Shown here piece after piece: positions 8,926 to 18,565 of a DNA stretch of 64,000 bases. The position numbers and the translations under genes were made by a program. Source of the DNA: Rhizobium herbae (GTDB lineage: Bacteria; Pseudomonadota; Alphaproteobacteria; Rhizobiales; Rhizobiaceae); assembly GCF_017873135.1 (NCBI RefSeq), contig NZ_JAGGJV010000001.1, positions 372,001-436,000 on the forward strand, in the 5' to 3' direction. Numbering within the stretch: position 1 is the stretch's first letter; the number at the start of each line of letters is the position of its first letter. A model generated the notes under the pieces. The model ran no database searches and was not told the DNA's origin. It worked only from the letters and a program-made list of their open reading frames with translations.

Positions 8926-8976
8926 GTCGTAACTGCGGCATCCGGTTTTTGGGAAACTGGGCGCCGCAGTTACGAC
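8926..8976. repeat. 14-bp perfect inverted repeat with a 23-base loop
   Basis: GTCGTAACTGCGGC (8926-8939) is exactly complementary to GCCGCAGTTACGAC (8963-8976). It starts three bases after the dioxygenase stop codon. No T-run follows, so it is not a standard intrinsic terminator; it may protect the mRNA 3' end or be a protein-binding or recombination site. Confidence 0.8.
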
Positions 8977-9348
8977 GTCAACCAGGCCTTCGACGCTGTG
9001 ATCGCGGGCTGCCGAAGGACTGAATTGGTCGCGCCATTGTGGCTGCAACATAGATCGACCCGACGACGATCTGGCATTTGCCTGAGACCAAAGTCGTTTG
9101 ATTCCGAATTAAAACCCGATCAAGTCGATAACGCGGCCGCCGAGCCGGTCGTCCCCATGGGCTCCTTGAATGTCTTGAACGGAAATGATTGACATCGTCC
9201 TTCTGGTCATCACGGACCACTTGCCACGGGCAAGGACTCTGTTTAAACCGCCGAACGGAACAGACGATGAATGCATATTGCAAAACCGAAGGATTGTTTT
9301 GCGCCAGAATATCTGAAACATTGCTCTAAGTACATGATTTATATAGAT
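8977..9348. other. spacer without a recognised gene
   Basis: This stretch between the hairpin and tRNA-Leu contains only short frames without ribosome-binding sites. AT-rich sequence just before the tRNA (TTTATATAG at 9338-9346) may contain the tRNA promoter -10 element. Confidence 0.5.
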
Positions 9349-9433
9349 GCGGACGTGGCGAAACTGGTAGACGCAAGGGACTTAAAATCCCTCGGAGCAA
9401 TCTGTACGGGTTCGACCCCCGTCGTCCGCACCA
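9349..9433 (+). tRNA. tRNA-Leu(UAA)
   Basis: The acceptor arm GCGGACG (9349-9355) pairs with CGTCCGC (9423-9429), followed by the discriminator A and an encoded CCA. The anticodon stem AGGGA/TCCCT closes a CTTAAAA loop with anticodon TAA. The GGTTCGACCCC T-arm and a long variable arm confirm a class II leucine tRNA. Confidence 0.97.
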
Positions 9434-9472
9434 CTTCCCCGAACCGGATGCCCGATCAACTGGAGCTTGAAC

Positions 9473-9970
9473 ATGTCACTTCCTGAAAAAGCATTTCCCG
9501 TTTCCTGGGACCAGTTTCACCGCGATGCGCGTGCGCTTGCATGGCGACTTGCCGGCAATGGCGGTGAGTGGAAGGCGATCGTCTGCATCACCCGTGGCGG
9601 CCTTGTCCCGGCGGCGATCGTCTGCCGCGAACTGAACATCCGGTTGATCGAGACGGTCTGCGTCGCCTCTTATCATGACTACGATGCGCAGGGGCAGATG
9701 TACGTGCTGAAGGGCATTTCGGAAGAGCTGAAGGCCGATGGCGGCGAAGGCGTCCTGATCATCGACGACCTGACCGACACCGGCAAGACCGCGGCCGTGG
9801 TCCGGGCCATGCTGCCGAAGGCGCATTTCGCCGCCGTCTACGCCAAGCCGAAGGGCCGGCCGCAGGTCGATACCTTCGTCACCGAGGTCAGTCAGGACAC
9901 CTGGATCTATTTCCCCTGGGACATGGGTTTCACCTACCAGGAACCGATCGCCAAGGGCTCGCGCGGCTGA
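9473..9970 (+). CDS. gpt: xanthine phosphoribosyltransferase
   Basis: The enzyme transfers phosphoribose from PRPP to xanthine (and guanine) in purine salvage. The 165-residue protein has the type I phosphoribosyltransferase PRPP loop [17 protein letters not shown], an early [12 protein letters not shown] segment and the C-terminal [10 protein letters not shown] that fits the Gpt subgroup. E. coli Gpt has 152 residues. The ATG at 9473 follows GGAG by seven bases; a TTG six bases upstream is in frame but less likely. The gene begins 39 bases after tRNA-Leu. Confidence 0.9.
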   Translation: MSLPEKAFPVSWDQFHRDARALAWRLAGNGGEWKAIVCITRGGLVPAAIVCRELNIRLIETVCVASYHDYDAQGQMYVLKGISEELKADGGEGVLIIDDLTDTGKTAAVVRAMLPKAHFAAVYAKPKGRPQVDTFVTEVSQDTWIYFPWDMGFTYQEPIAKGSRG

Positions 9971-10170
9971 GCACACCCCAGCTCTCCGCGGACACCTTTG
10001 CCGCGCCTCGCCTCGCTTGTCTGCAGCATCGGTTCATTGATGAGCCTTTTCGAATATGGTCTGGTTTTACCGTGGCCTGATCTGATACATTGAGCCTTCG
10101 TCCGCCGCGATATTGCCGCGGCAGCAAGAATCCGGACGGAAGCCCGAGGCTTTCTCAACGGATCGCAGTG

Positions 10171-10177
10171 AGGAGGA
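10171..10177 (+). promoter_or_regulatory. strong Shine-Dalgarno before an ATA codon
   Basis: AGGAGGA lies seven bases before ATA at 10184. No ATG, GTG or TTG exists in that frame between the TGA at 10169-10171 and the TTG at 10232, so this site decides the start of the next gene. Confidence 0.5.
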
Positions 10178-10183
10178 CGGACC

Positions 10184-10771
10184 ATATTACGCAGGACGCT
10201 CGTTTCGGCAGCGGTTGGCTTTGGCCTCTGCTTGGCCCAGGTCTCTGCAACAATGGCAGGGGGCGCCCACGTCGAGCCGGTCACGGCTTATATCGAGGCC
10301 AATGTCCGGGCGTGGATAGAGGCTCCGGTCATCATCGAAGGGCTGAAGGATCAGAACGAACGTCATGCACACCTGACGCCCGCCGACATTGATGACCTGG
10401 ACGCCGCCTGGCGCACCGAATTTTCAAGCAACGTCCGGCCGCTGATCGATTCGGTCATGGGCAGCCCGCTGTCGAAATTCCTCAAGGACAAGCAGGTTGC
10501 CTCCGGTGGCGTCATCACCGAGATCTTCGTGATCGATGCCAAGGGCCTGAGCATCGGCGAGAGCGAGGTCAGCTCGGATTACTGGCAGGGCGACGAGTTG
10601 AAATGGCAGAAGACCTATCTGGTTGGCCCCGACATCCTTTTCGTCGATCGCGCAGAGAAGGACGAATCGACTCAGACGCTGCAGTCCCAGGCGAGCCTCA
10701 CGATTTGCGATCCAGAGACCGGCCAGCCGATCGGCGCCATCACCGTCGGCATCAATCTCGATGCGTTGTAA
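10184..10771 (+). CDS. periplasmic PDC/Cache-like sensor-domain protein, possible ATA start
   Basis: The product, about 195 residues, begins with what reads as a signal peptide (LRRTLVSAAVGFGLCLAQVSA) and continues into a single extracytoplasmic domain with IEANVRAWIEAPVIIEGLKD, ITEIFVIDAKGLSIGESEVS and SDYWQGDELKWQKTY. That order, a helical entry followed by VxxIFVxDxxGxxV-type strands and a WxGDExKW motif, is typical of PDC/Cache domains that bind small ligands. No cytoplasmic output domain is present. Only ATA is available next to the strong Shine-Dalgarno; a start at TTG 10232 or ATG 10253 would remove the signal peptide. Either an unusual initiation codon is used or the start has mutated. 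Confidence 0.65.
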   Translation: MLRRTLVSAAVGFGLCLAQVSATMAGGAHVEPVTAYIEANVRAWIEAPVIIEGLKDQNERHAHLTPADIDDLDAAWRTEFSSNVRPLIDSVMGSPLSKFLKDKQVASGGVITEIFVIDAKGLSIGESEVSSDYWQGDELKWQKTYLVGPDILFVDRAEKDESTQTLQSQASLTICDPETGQPIGAITVGINLDAL

Positions 10772-11319
10772 CGGGCCAAGTGGTTTTTCAAAGAGCGGCT
10801 TGGGATAAAAACCTAAAGCGGCTTTTCAAGCTTCCCGTCATCCTCCCCCTCATTTTGAAGCCGATTGATCTCGGTCTACCGAATCAGTTTTTCCCCAGTC
10901 CACAGTCTTGCCCGTTTGGCTATCGCGGATGATCGTAATGGTAAATCCAGTGTGGTTTTTCACCCGCGAATTTTCGTAAAATAGCCTGCCGCTGCGGACG
11001 TCGCTGGAGGTAAGCCGGCGAAGCACCTGATTTTGCTGTATTTGCCCTCTGTCCCCGTTTTCCACAGGCTGCACACACAACATCTGGTGTTCATAAATAC
11101 GGCACAAACCAGCCCTTGACGGAATCGGGTACAATGCCGTTAATGGTTTTTACGTTGCGGCGGCGGCGGGACCGGGCAAGTTACGAGGCCGGTTCATTTC
11201 AGAAAAATCGTCTGTGTTTCAGGCGGCCCGGTGGATGATCCGCCGGTCGCGACGGTTATTTTTTGTGATCTCCTCAGGCGCCAAACACGTCACAAAAAGC
11301 TGGCGTAAAGAAGTTGTTG
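10772..11319. other. long spacer upstream of nrdJ
   Basis: About 550 bases without a secure gene. A minus-strand frame at 10850-11134 could encode up to 94 residues (for example LFYENSRVKNHTGFTITIIR), but it has no clear Shine-Dalgarno, and I do not call it. The nrdJ control region begins at the NrdR boxes at 11320. Confidence 0.4.
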
Positions 11320-11335
11320 ATACTATATTTAGTGT
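11320..11335 (+). promoter_or_regulatory. NrdR box 1
   Basis: ATACTATATTTAGTGT matches the NrdR consensus ACACTATATATAGTGT at 14 of 16 positions. NrdR represses ribonucleotide reductase genes when dATP is high. It lies 31 bases from a second, weaker box. Confidence 0.8.
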
Positions 11336-11350
11336 TTGCAGCCAAATTCA

Positions 11351-11366
11351 GCACAAGATACAGGGT
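11351..11366 (+). promoter_or_regulatory. NrdR box 2
   Basis: GCACAAGATACAGGGT matches the NrdR consensus at 11 of 16 positions and starts exactly 31 bases after box 1. A spacing of about three helical turns is the hallmark of paired NrdR sites. Confidence 0.65.
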
Positions 11367-11501
11367 GACCCGAGACGGGTTTCCCATCAGAGCGGAAAAC
11401 GGAAAACTGGCTGCGCGAAGCTCCGTGCGGCCGGACGGGGACAATTGTGCCCTGAGCCCGATACGGGTTCGGGTATGCGGCAAACAAAGGACAAGGGACA
11501 A

Positions 11502-14500
11502 ATGCAGATCGAACGTCGTTTCACCAAGGCTGGCCAGTCGGCCTATGCCGAGATTGAGTTCCGCAAGGCCATCAGCGAGATCAAGAATCCCGATGGCTCG
11601 ATCGTGTTTCGTCTCGCGGATATCGACGTACCCGCGCAGTTTTCCCAGGTCGCCGCCGACATCCTGGCGCAGAAATATTTCCGCAAGGCCGGCGTGCCTG
11701 CGCGCCTGAAAAAGGTCGAGGAAAATTCCGTTCCGTCCTGGCTCTGGCGTTCCGAAGCCGACCTTGCCGCGATGAAGGATCTGCCGAAGGAGCAGCATTA
11801 CGGCTCCGAAACCGACGCCCGCCAGGTCTTCGATCGTCTGGCCGGCACCTGGACCTATTGGGGCTGGAAGGGCAACTATTTCGCCTCCGAAGAAGATGCC
11901 CTCGCCTTCCGCGACGAGCTTGCCTACATGCTCGCCACCCAGCGCGTTGCACCGAACAGCCCGCAGTGGTTCAACACCGGCCTGCACTGGGCCTATGGCA
12001 TCGACGGCCCCGGCCAGGGCCATTTCTATGTCGACCCCTTCACGGGCAAGCTGGTGAAGTCGAAGTCGTCCTACGAGCATCCGCAGCCGCATGCCTGCTT
12101 CATCCAGTCGGTCGGTGACGATCTCGTCAACGAAGGCGGCATCATGGATCTGTGGGTGCGTGAAGCCCGCCTGTTCAAATACGGCTCCGGCACCGGCTCC
12201 AACTTCTCCTACCTGCGCGGCGAAGGCGAAAAGCTGTCGGGCGGCGGCAAGTCGTCGGGCCTGATGTCGTTCCTGAAGATCGGCGACCGCGCCGCCGGCG
12301 CCATCAAGTCGGGCGGCACCACCCGCCGCGCGGCCAAGATGGTCGTCGTCGATATCGATCACCCGGATATCGAGGCCTATATCAACTGGAAGGTCAAGGA
12401 AGAGCAGAAGGTCGCAGCCCTTGTGACCGGCTCGAAGATCGTCGCCAAGCACCTGACGGCGATCATGAAGGCCTGCATCAATTGCACCGCCGACAACGAT
12501 GCCTGCTACGACCCCAAGCAGAACCCTGCCCTCAAGCGCGAAATCAAGGCCGCCAAGAAGGACCAGGTTCCGGAAAACTACGTCAAGCGCGTCATCCAGT
12601 TTGCCAAGCAGGGCTACAAGGGCATCGAGTTCAAGACCTATGACACCGACTGGGATTCGGAAGCCTATCTCACCGTGTCGGGCCAGAATTCCAACAACTC
12701 GGTCTCCCTGAAGGACGACTTTTTGCGCGCCGTGGAAGCGGACGGCAACTGGAACCTCACCGCCCGCAAGGACGGCAAGGTGATGAAGACGCTGAAGGCG
12801 CGCGACCTCTGGGAGCAGATCTCCCATGCCGCCTGGGCATCGGCCGATCCGGGCCTGCATTTCAACACGACCATGAACGACTGGCACACCTCGCCGGCCG
12901 CCGGCTCCATCCGTGCATCCAACCCGTGCTCGGAATACATGTTCCTCGACGACACGGCCTGCAACCTTGCCTCGCTGAACCTGCTTCAGTTCAAGGATGC
13001 CGCCACCAAGAACATCGACATCGCCGATTACGAGCATGCCGTGCGCCTCTGGACGCTGGTTCTCGAAATCTCGGTGATGATGGCGCAGTTTCCCTCCAAG
13101 GAAATCGCCGAGCGCTCCTATGAATACCGCACGCTCGGTCTCGGCTACGCCAATATCGGCGGCCTCTTGATGTCCTCCGGCATTCCCTACGATTCGACGG
13201 AAGGCCGCGCCATTGCCGGTGCGCTGACCGCCATCATGACCGGCGTCTCCTATGCCACTTCGGCCGAAATCGCAGCCAAGCTCGGGCCCTTCCCGGGCTT
13301 CAAGCCGAACCGCGAATCGATGCTGCGCGTCATCCGCAACCATCGCCGCGCTGCGCACGGCGAAACGCAGGGCTATGAAGGCCTGTCGGTCGATCCGGTG
13401 GCGCTGATCCATGGCGAATGCCCGGATCAGGACCTCATCGCCCATGCCAAGGCTGCCTGGGACAAGGCGCTGGAACTCGGTCAGCAGCACGGCTACCGCA
13501 ACGCCCAGGTCTCGGTCATCGCCCCGACCGGCACGATCGGCCTCGTCATGGATTGCGACACGACCGGCATCGAGCCCGATTTCGCGCTGGTGAAATTCAA
13601 GAAGCTTGCCGGCGGCGGCTACTTCAAGATCATCAACCGCGCCGTTCCGGAAGCCTTGCGCACGCTCGGCTATTCGGAAAGCCAGATCGCCGAGATCGAG
13701 GCCTATGCCGTCGGCCATGGCAACATCAACCAGGCACCGGCGGTCAACCCCGGTTCGCTGAAGGCAAAGGGCTTTACCGACGACAAGATCGAGGCGATCA
13801 ACGGCGCCACCAAGGCTGCCTTCGACATCAAGTTCGTCTTCAACCAGTGGACGCTCGGCGTCGACTTCCTGAAGGACACGCTGAAGGTCACCGACGAGCA
13901 GCTTTCCGACATGAGCTTCAACCTGCTCGAGCATATCGGCTTCTCGAAGAAGGACATCGAAGCGGCCAACGTGCACGTTTGCGGCGCGATGACGCTGGAA
14001 GGCGCCCCGTTCCTGAAGGCCGAGCACCTGCCCGTGTTCGATTGCGCCAACCCCTGCGGCAAGATCGGCAAGCGTTACCTCTCGGTCGAAAGCCACATCC
14101 GCATGATGGCGGCTGCCCAGCCGTTCATCTCGGGCGCGATCTCCAAGACCATCAACATGCCGAACGAGGCGACGGTCGAGGATTGCAAGGCCGCCTACAT
14201 GCTCTCTTGGAAGCTGGCGCTGAAGGCCAACGCGCTCTACCGCGATGGTTCCAAGCTTTCCCAGCCGCTCAACGCCTCGCTGATCGAGGATGATGAGGAC
14301 GAGGATGCGATGGAGGACTTTTTGGCAGCGCCCGCCGCCGCCCAGGCCGTCACCGTCACCGAAAAGATCATCGAACGCGTCATCGAGCGGGTCACCCGCG
14401 AACGCGAAAAACTGCCGAACCGCCGCCAGGGCTATACCCAGAAGGCGATCGTCGGCGGCCACAAGGTCTATCTGCGCACCGGCGAATTCGGCGACGGCCG

Positions 14501-15305
14501 CATCGGCGAGATCTTCATCGACATGCACAAGGAAGGCGCTGCCTTCCGGGCGATGATGAACAACTTCGCCATCGCCATCTCGCTGGGTCTCCAGTACGGC
14601 GTGCCGCTGGAGGAATATGTCGAGGCCTTCACCTTCACCAAGTTCGAGCCGGCCGGCATGGTGCAGGGCAATGACGCGATCAAGAACGCCACGTCGATCC
14701 TCGACTACGTGTTCCGCGAACTCGCCGTCTCCTACCTCAACCGCCACGATCTGGCGCATGTCGATACGTCCGACTTCTCCAACACGGCGCTCGGCAAGGG
14801 TATCCAGGAAGGCAAGACCAACCTCTTGTCCACCGGCTGGACCCGCGGCCACAAGCCGACGCTGATCCAGGGCGGCCAGATAGACCGCGCCTCCGGCGAG
14901 CCGAAGGGTGCGGCCACCGCTGCCCCCGCCAAGGCCTCGTCCGGCGGCGCCAATGTCACCGCCTTCTCCGGCAGTGCCGCCCGCAAACTCGAACCGGCAA
15001 TATCGATCTCCACCTCCGAAATCGTCGCCTTCAAGCGCGACTACGAGGAACGCGCCGTCGAACTCGCCGAGGAGATCGCCGGCGAGGCCGAACCGGACGT
15101 CACCGCCCTGTTCTCCGACAAGGCAGCCGCCGAAGCCGCCGCCGCCAAGTCGGACGCCAAGAAACTGGAAGCCGCCCGCCGCATCCGCTCGATCGCTCAA
15201 GGCTATACGGGCAACATGTGCAGCGAGTGCCAGAATTTTACGATGGTGCGGAATGGCACGTGCGAGAAGTGCGACACATGCGGTGCGACGAGCGGGTGCA
15301 GCTAA
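11502..15305 (+). CDS. nrdJ: vitamin B12-dependent ribonucleotide reductase (class II)
   Basis: NrdJ reduces ribonucleotides to deoxyribonucleotides with adenosylcobalamin and works with or without oxygen. The 1267-residue product has the length of the long alphaproteobacterial form. The substrate-site region includes [20 protein letters not shown], an active-site cysteine motif, and the radical-site region [20 protein letters not shown]. The C-terminus ends in a cysteine-rich tail ([20 protein letters not shown]) that supplies the redox-active cysteines and probably binds zinc. The frame is open for 96 codons upstream, but [20 protein letters not shown] is the usual N-terminus and AGGGA precedes it. 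Two NrdR boxes upstream indicate repression by NrdR; no cobalamin riboswitch is evident. Confidence 0.95.
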   Translation: MQIERRFTKAGQSAYAEIEFRKAISEIKNPDGSIVFRLADIDVPAQFSQVAADILAQKYFRKAGVPARLKKVEENSVPSWLWRSEADLAAMKDLPKEQHYGSETDARQVFDRLAGTWTYWGWKGNYFASEEDALAFRDELAYMLATQRVAPNSPQWFNTGLHWAYGIDGPGQGHFYVDPFTGKLVKSKSSYEHPQPHACFIQSVGDDLVNEGGIMDLWVREARLFKYGSGTGSNFSYLRGEGEKLSGGGKSSGLMSFLKIGDRAAGAIKSGGTTRRAAKMVVVDIDHPDIEAYINWKVKEEQKVAALVTGSKIVAKHLTAIMKACINCTADNDACYDPKQNPALKREIKAAKKDQVPENYVKRVIQFAKQGYKGIEFKTYDTDWDSEAYLTVSGQNSNNSVSLKDDFLRAVEADGNWNLTARKDGKVMKTLKARDLWEQISHAAWASADPGLHFNTTMNDWHTSPAAGSIRASNPCSEYMFLDDTACNLASLNLLQFKDAATKNIDIADYEHAVRLWTLVLEISVMMAQFPSKEIAERSYEYRTLGLGYANIGGLLMSSGIPYDSTEGRAIAGALTAIMTGVSYATSAEIAAKLGPFPGFKPNRESMLRVIRNHRRAAHGETQGYEGLSVDPVALIHGECPDQDLIAHAKAAWDKALELGQQHGYRNAQVSVIAPTGTIGLVMDCDTTGIEPDFALVKFKKLAGGGYFKIINRAVPEALRTLGYSESQIAEIEAYAVGHGNINQAPAVNPGSLKAKGFTDDKIEAINGATKAAFDIKFVFNQWTLGVDFLKDTLKVTDEQLSDMSFNLLEHIGFSKKDIEAANVHVCGAMTLEGAPFLKAEHLPVFDCANPCGKIGKRYLSVESHIRMMAAAQPFISGAISKTINMPNEATVEDCKAAYMLSWKLALKANALYRDGSKLSQPLNASLIEDDEDEDAMEDFLAAPAAAQAVTVTEKIIERVIERVTREREKLPNRRQGYTQKAIVGGHKVYLRTGEFGDGRIGEIFIDMHKEGAAFRAMMNNFAIAISLGLQYGVPLEEYVEAFTFTKFEPAGMVQGNDAIKNATSILDYVFRELAVSYLNRHDLAHVDTSDFSNTALGKGIQEGKTNLLSTGWTRGHKPTLIQGGQIDRASGEPKGAATAAPAKASSGGANVTAFSGSAARKLEPAISISTSEIVAFKRDYEERAVELAEEIAGEAEPDVTALFSDKAAAEAAAAKSDAKKLEAARRIRSIAQGYTGNMCSECQNFTMVRNGTCEKCDTCGATSGCS

Positions 15306-15371
15306 CCGCTATTGAACGGTTGAACAGACGCCTTGAAAGGACCATTAGTCCTTGAGGCAGCATCATCAGAT

Positions 15372-15407
15372 TTCCGGGCGACCCTGTCGTCCGGAAGTTT
15401 TCAATTT
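15372..15407 (+). terminator. intrinsic terminator after nrdJ
   Basis: TTCCGGGCGAC pairs with GTCGTCCGGAA (one mismatch) around a three-base loop, followed by GTTTTCAATTTT. Confidence 0.7.
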
Positions 15408-15478
15408 TAAATGCAAGTAATGCCGCGGCGCGACGGGCGCGCCCTCTGACCGTTTTGAAAACACAGAGGTGGCCGAGC

Positions 15479-16465
15479 ATGAGGATTGGCATCACATTCG
15501 ATTTGCGTGAAGACTATGCGCGCGAAGGGTATGACGAGGAAGAAACGGCCGAGTTTGACCACGTCGATACCATTCTAGCGATCGAGTCCGCCTTACAGTC
15601 TCTGGGGCACATGACGGATCGCATCGGCCATGCTCGCGCCCTTGCAAAGCGATTGGTCGATGGTGACCGTTGGGATCTGGTTTTCAACATTGCCGAAGGA
15701 ATGCATGGTTTTGGCCGCCAGGCCCTGGTGCCGGCTCTGCTCGACACCTATCGGATCCCCTACACCTTCTCCGATCCGCTCGCCCTCGCCGTCACGCTGC
15801 ATAAGGCGGCCGCGAAGCGCATCGTCCGCGATCACGGTCTTTGCACAGCAGATTTTGCGGTTGTCGAGGCTCTTTCGGATGTCGAGAATGTGACGCTGCC
15901 ATTTCCGCTGTTCATAAAGCCTGTTGCCGAAGGCACGAGCAAGGGAATTTCCGCCGCGTCCAGGATCCGCGACCGGACCGAGTTGAGGCAAGGATGCGAC
16001 AGACTGCTGGCGCGTCATCGCCAGCCGGTCTTGGTTGAGCGTTACCTGCCGGGCCGTGAATTCACCGTGGGAATCCTTGACACAGGATCCGCCTCGACGG
16101 TGCTTGGAGTCATGGAGCTGGTGCTGCGGGCAGAGGCCGAACCCGACATCTACTCCTACGAGAACAAGAAACACTTCGAAGAACGGGTCGATGCTCGCCT
16201 GGCAACGGATACCGTCGGTCTTGCCGCTGCGGAACTGGCGCTTTCAGCCTGGAGAGGGCTCGGCTGTCGCGACGCGGGGCGTATCGACATGCGATGCGAT
16301 GCGGACGGCAAGGTCAACTTCCTGGAAGCGAACCCTCTGGCGGGGCTGCATCCCAGGGACTCCGATTTGCCTCTGCTGGCGCGATTGAAAGGGCTTCCGT
16401 ACAACGCACTGATCGAAGGGATCATCGCTTCAGCGTTGAGCCGCGTTGCCAAGAGCGTCGCCTGA
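15479..16465 (+). CDS. D-alanine-D-alanine ligase-like ATP-grasp protein
   Basis: The 328-residue protein has the three parts of an ATP-grasp ligase: an N-terminal preATP-grasp domain (MRIGITFDLREDY, VFNIAEGMHGFGRQ), an ATP-binding lysine region PLFIKPVAEGTSKGISAASR, and a metal-binding end DADGKVNFLEANPLAG. It resembles Ddl, but the canonical NTxPGMT segment is replaced by ANPLAGLHPRDSD, and no cell-wall genes adjoin it. It probably joins a different pair of substrates, as the ligases of this group often do with amino acids. The ATG follows GAGGTGG; a start eight codons earlier is possible. Confidence 0.75.
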   Translation: MRIGITFDLREDYAREGYDEEETAEFDHVDTILAIESALQSLGHMTDRIGHARALAKRLVDGDRWDLVFNIAEGMHGFGRQALVPALLDTYRIPYTFSDPLALAVTLHKAAAKRIVRDHGLCTADFAVVEALSDVENVTLPFPLFIKPVAEGTSKGISAASRIRDRTELRQGCDRLLARHRQPVLVERYLPGREFTVGILDTGSASTVLGVMELVLRAEAEPDIYSYENKKHFEERVDARLATDTVGLAAAELALSAWRGLGCRDAGRIDMRCDADGKVNFLEANPLAGLHPRDSDLPLLARLKGLPYNALIEGIIASALSRVAKSVA

Positions 16466-16690
16466 ATGGCATTGCCCGCTCAGTGAAACCTTGTCTTGCT
16501 AAAACGCCCAATCGCGCTCAAAGTATATTAGCGTATGCCTATGTACTCGTTGGGGCGGCTTGCACATGTTCTTGATCGCTCGGCGCGCATGGCCGAATGA
16601 TCCCCCTTTTCTGCAGAGCCGAACTGACGCCCGGATACGCGTTTTTCGTCCGGGTCGAATGCCGCTACGGTGGCTGAAGTGGAAGGGTTG

Positions 16691-18529
16691 ATGCAGCGCA
16701 GGCTAGTCACAATTCTAGCGACGGACGCGGTCGGCTACAGCCGTTTGATCGCACGGGATGAAGACGCCGCTCTTGCGCTCTTCAAGGAGCATGCTGCGAT
16801 CATCGAGGAGCGCATTCGGATTCATGAGGGCCGCGTCTTCGGGGGCGCGGGCGACAGCCTCATCGCGGAATTTCCGAGCCCGGTTGAAGCGATGCGTTGC
16901 GCCGTCGAAATCCAGGACCAGCTGGCCCATTTGGATGAGAAGCTCGACGAGGATTGGCGCATGCGATTTCGCGTCGGCCTCAACCTCGGGGATGCCGTCG
17001 TCGAGCAGGGCAATCTGTATGGCGAGGCAGTGAATGTGGCCGCGCGTCTCGAAGGGCTGTCCGAGCCGGGCGGCATTTGCGTGTCCGGCACACTCTACGA
17101 GCAGGTGAAGCACCTGCCGAACATCGGATTTCAAGATCTGGGTTCACGCAAGTTGAAGAATATCCCGACACCGGTGCACGCCTATTCCGTCAAGGGAATA
17201 AGCGCCGCCACTGTGCACAGGCGCCCGATGCGGTGGTCCTGGGCCGCTGCGGCAGCAGCGCTCCTGGCAATCGTCGCAATCCCTGTCGGCTGGATCTATG
17301 TGCCGGAAATGGCCGCCAGCAACACGTCATCGTCGCAACTCCAGCCTCCCTCGCAGCCATCGATCGCGATCCTGCCGCTCGACAATCTCAGCGATCCCGC
17401 ACACGAATATTTCAGTGAAGGCCTGACCAACGATATCACAAGCGATCTGTCCAAATTCTCGGGTCTCTTCGTCATCGCCTACAACTCGGCATCGACGTTC
17501 AAAGGCAAGCCGACGAAAGTTCAGGATATCGGTACGGCACTGGGCGTTCGTTATGTCCTGGAGGGAACGGTACAGAAAACGCCGGAGCGGCTGCGCATCA
17601 ATGCGCAGCTCATCAATGCCGAAACCGGATTTCACGTCTGGGCCGAGCGTTATGACCGGACCCTGGGTGATACCTTTACCGTGCAGGAAGACATTACCAG
17701 GAGCATCGTGACGGCGCTTGCGGTCAAGGTGACCGCCGCCGAAGAGCAGAGATCCCGGCGGAAGCTGACGGAAAGCATGGATGCCTATGACTATTATCTG
17801 AAAGGCAAGGCAATCTGGTCGGATCCCGACAAGGTGACGCCGGAAGGGAACGAGGAGGCGCGCCAATTGTTCGAAACGGCAATCAAGCTCGATCCAGCCT
17901 ACTCGTCCGCCTACGCGGAACTCTCCTATGTCCATGTCCGGGCCTATCAGAACGGATGGAGCCCCGATGGCAAGGCATCCCTGCGCGAGGCAAAGCGACT
18001 TGCCGAGAAAGCCCTGAGCCTCAACGACGATTTCAGCAGCCACTGGTATCTCGCCATCGTTGCGTGGAATCAGGGCGAGTTCGACAAGAGCCTCCGCGAG
18101 TATGAGACTGCGCGCCAGATCAATCCCAACGATCCGGATCTTGCCGCGGATATGGCCGAGGCGCTGGTTTATGGCGGCGAACCTGAAAAGGCGATCGAGC
18201 AGATCAGGGGCGCAATGCTGCGCAATCGCTTTTATCCCTTCTGGTACCCGTGGAACTATGCCCGCGCCTTGTACATGGTCGGTCGCTACCAGGAAGCGAT
18301 CGACGCCATCGCAACGATGACCGCCCCACCCAATGATGTGCGCTTGATCACCGCTGCGAGCGAGGCCCAGCTAGGGCATATCGCCAAGGCGCGCGCGATT
18401 ATGGCGGAGTTCAGCAAGATAGATCCGGATTGGTCGATCGAACAATCCGCCGCCTACTACTATCGGAGGGATAGCGACCGTCAGCATTGGGTCGATGGGC
18501 TGAGAAAAGCTGGCCTAAAGGAGAAGTAG
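16691..18529 (+). CDS. membrane adenylyl/guanylyl cyclase with TolB-like and TPR domains
   Basis: A class III nucleotide cyclase of 612 residues. The catalytic domain (residues 1-165) has the two metal-binding aspartates, Asp12 in LATDAVGYS and Asp55 in GGAGDSLIAEF, and the YGEAVNVAARLEGL motif. One transmembrane helix (181-201) follows, then a periplasmic TolB/FlgO-like domain beginning SIAILPLDNLSDPAHEYFSE and TPR repeats to the end. Such proteins are frequent in rhizobia and make cAMP. The start may instead be GTG at 16670; the ATG at 16691 has GGAAGGG close by. A gene related to its TPR half lies directly downstream. Confidence 0.85.
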   Translation: MQRRLVTILATDAVGYSRLIARDEDAALALFKEHAAIIEERIRIHEGRVFGGAGDSLIAEFPSPVEAMRCAVEIQDQLAHLDEKLDEDWRMRFRVGLNLGDAVVEQGNLYGEAVNVAARLEGLSEPGGICVSGTLYEQVKHLPNIGFQDLGSRKLKNIPTPVHAYSVKGISAATVHRRPMRWSWAAAAAALLAIVAIPVGWIYVPEMAASNTSSSQLQPPSQPSIAILPLDNLSDPAHEYFSEGLTNDITSDLSKFSGLFVIAYNSASTFKGKPTKVQDIGTALGVRYVLEGTVQKTPERLRINAQLINAETGFHVWAERYDRTLGDTFTVQEDITRSIVTALAVKVTAAEEQRSRRKLTESMDAYDYYLKGKAIWSDPDKVTPEGNEEARQLFETAIKLDPAYSSAYAELSYVHVRAYQNGWSPDGKASLREAKRLAEKALSLNDDFSSHWYLAIVAWNQGEFDKSLREYETARQINPNDPDLAADMAEALVYGGEPEKAIEQIRGAMLRNRFYPFWYPWNYARALYMVGRYQEAIDAIATMTAPPNDVRLITAASEAQLGHIAKARAIMAEFSKIDPDWSIEQSAAYYYRRDSDRQHWVDGLRKAGLKEK

Positions 18530-18565
18530 AGTAGATGGGAAACGATATCAATCACGGAAAAACAA

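Noticed and set aside
9349-9433. tRNA-Leu as an integration site for an island containing the GSCFA cassette
   Set aside because: The cassette lies on the 5' side of the tRNA, no duplicated tRNA end was seen, and no integrase gene is present in the window.
10850-11134. Minus-strand gene of up to 94 residues
   Set aside because: It has no clear ribosome-binding site and the product resembles no known family; it could be real but cannot be supported.
11336-11501. Cobalamin riboswitch in the nrdJ leader
   Set aside because: The B12-box core (AGYCMGgAgACCKGC-like) is not found; the leader instead has NrdR boxes.
14290-14330. Intein or frameshift in nrdJ around the acidic [12 protein letters not shown] region
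   Set aside because: The frame is continuous, no Hint-domain motifs occur, and an acidic linker before the C-terminal region is normal for this long NrdJ form.
11274-15200. A 1308-residue open frame on the minus strand opposite nrdJ
   Set aside because: It is the complement of a strongly recognised gene; the translation is low-complexity (Gly, Asp, Val, Leu-rich) with no family motif. GC-rich coding DNA often leaves the antisense frame open.
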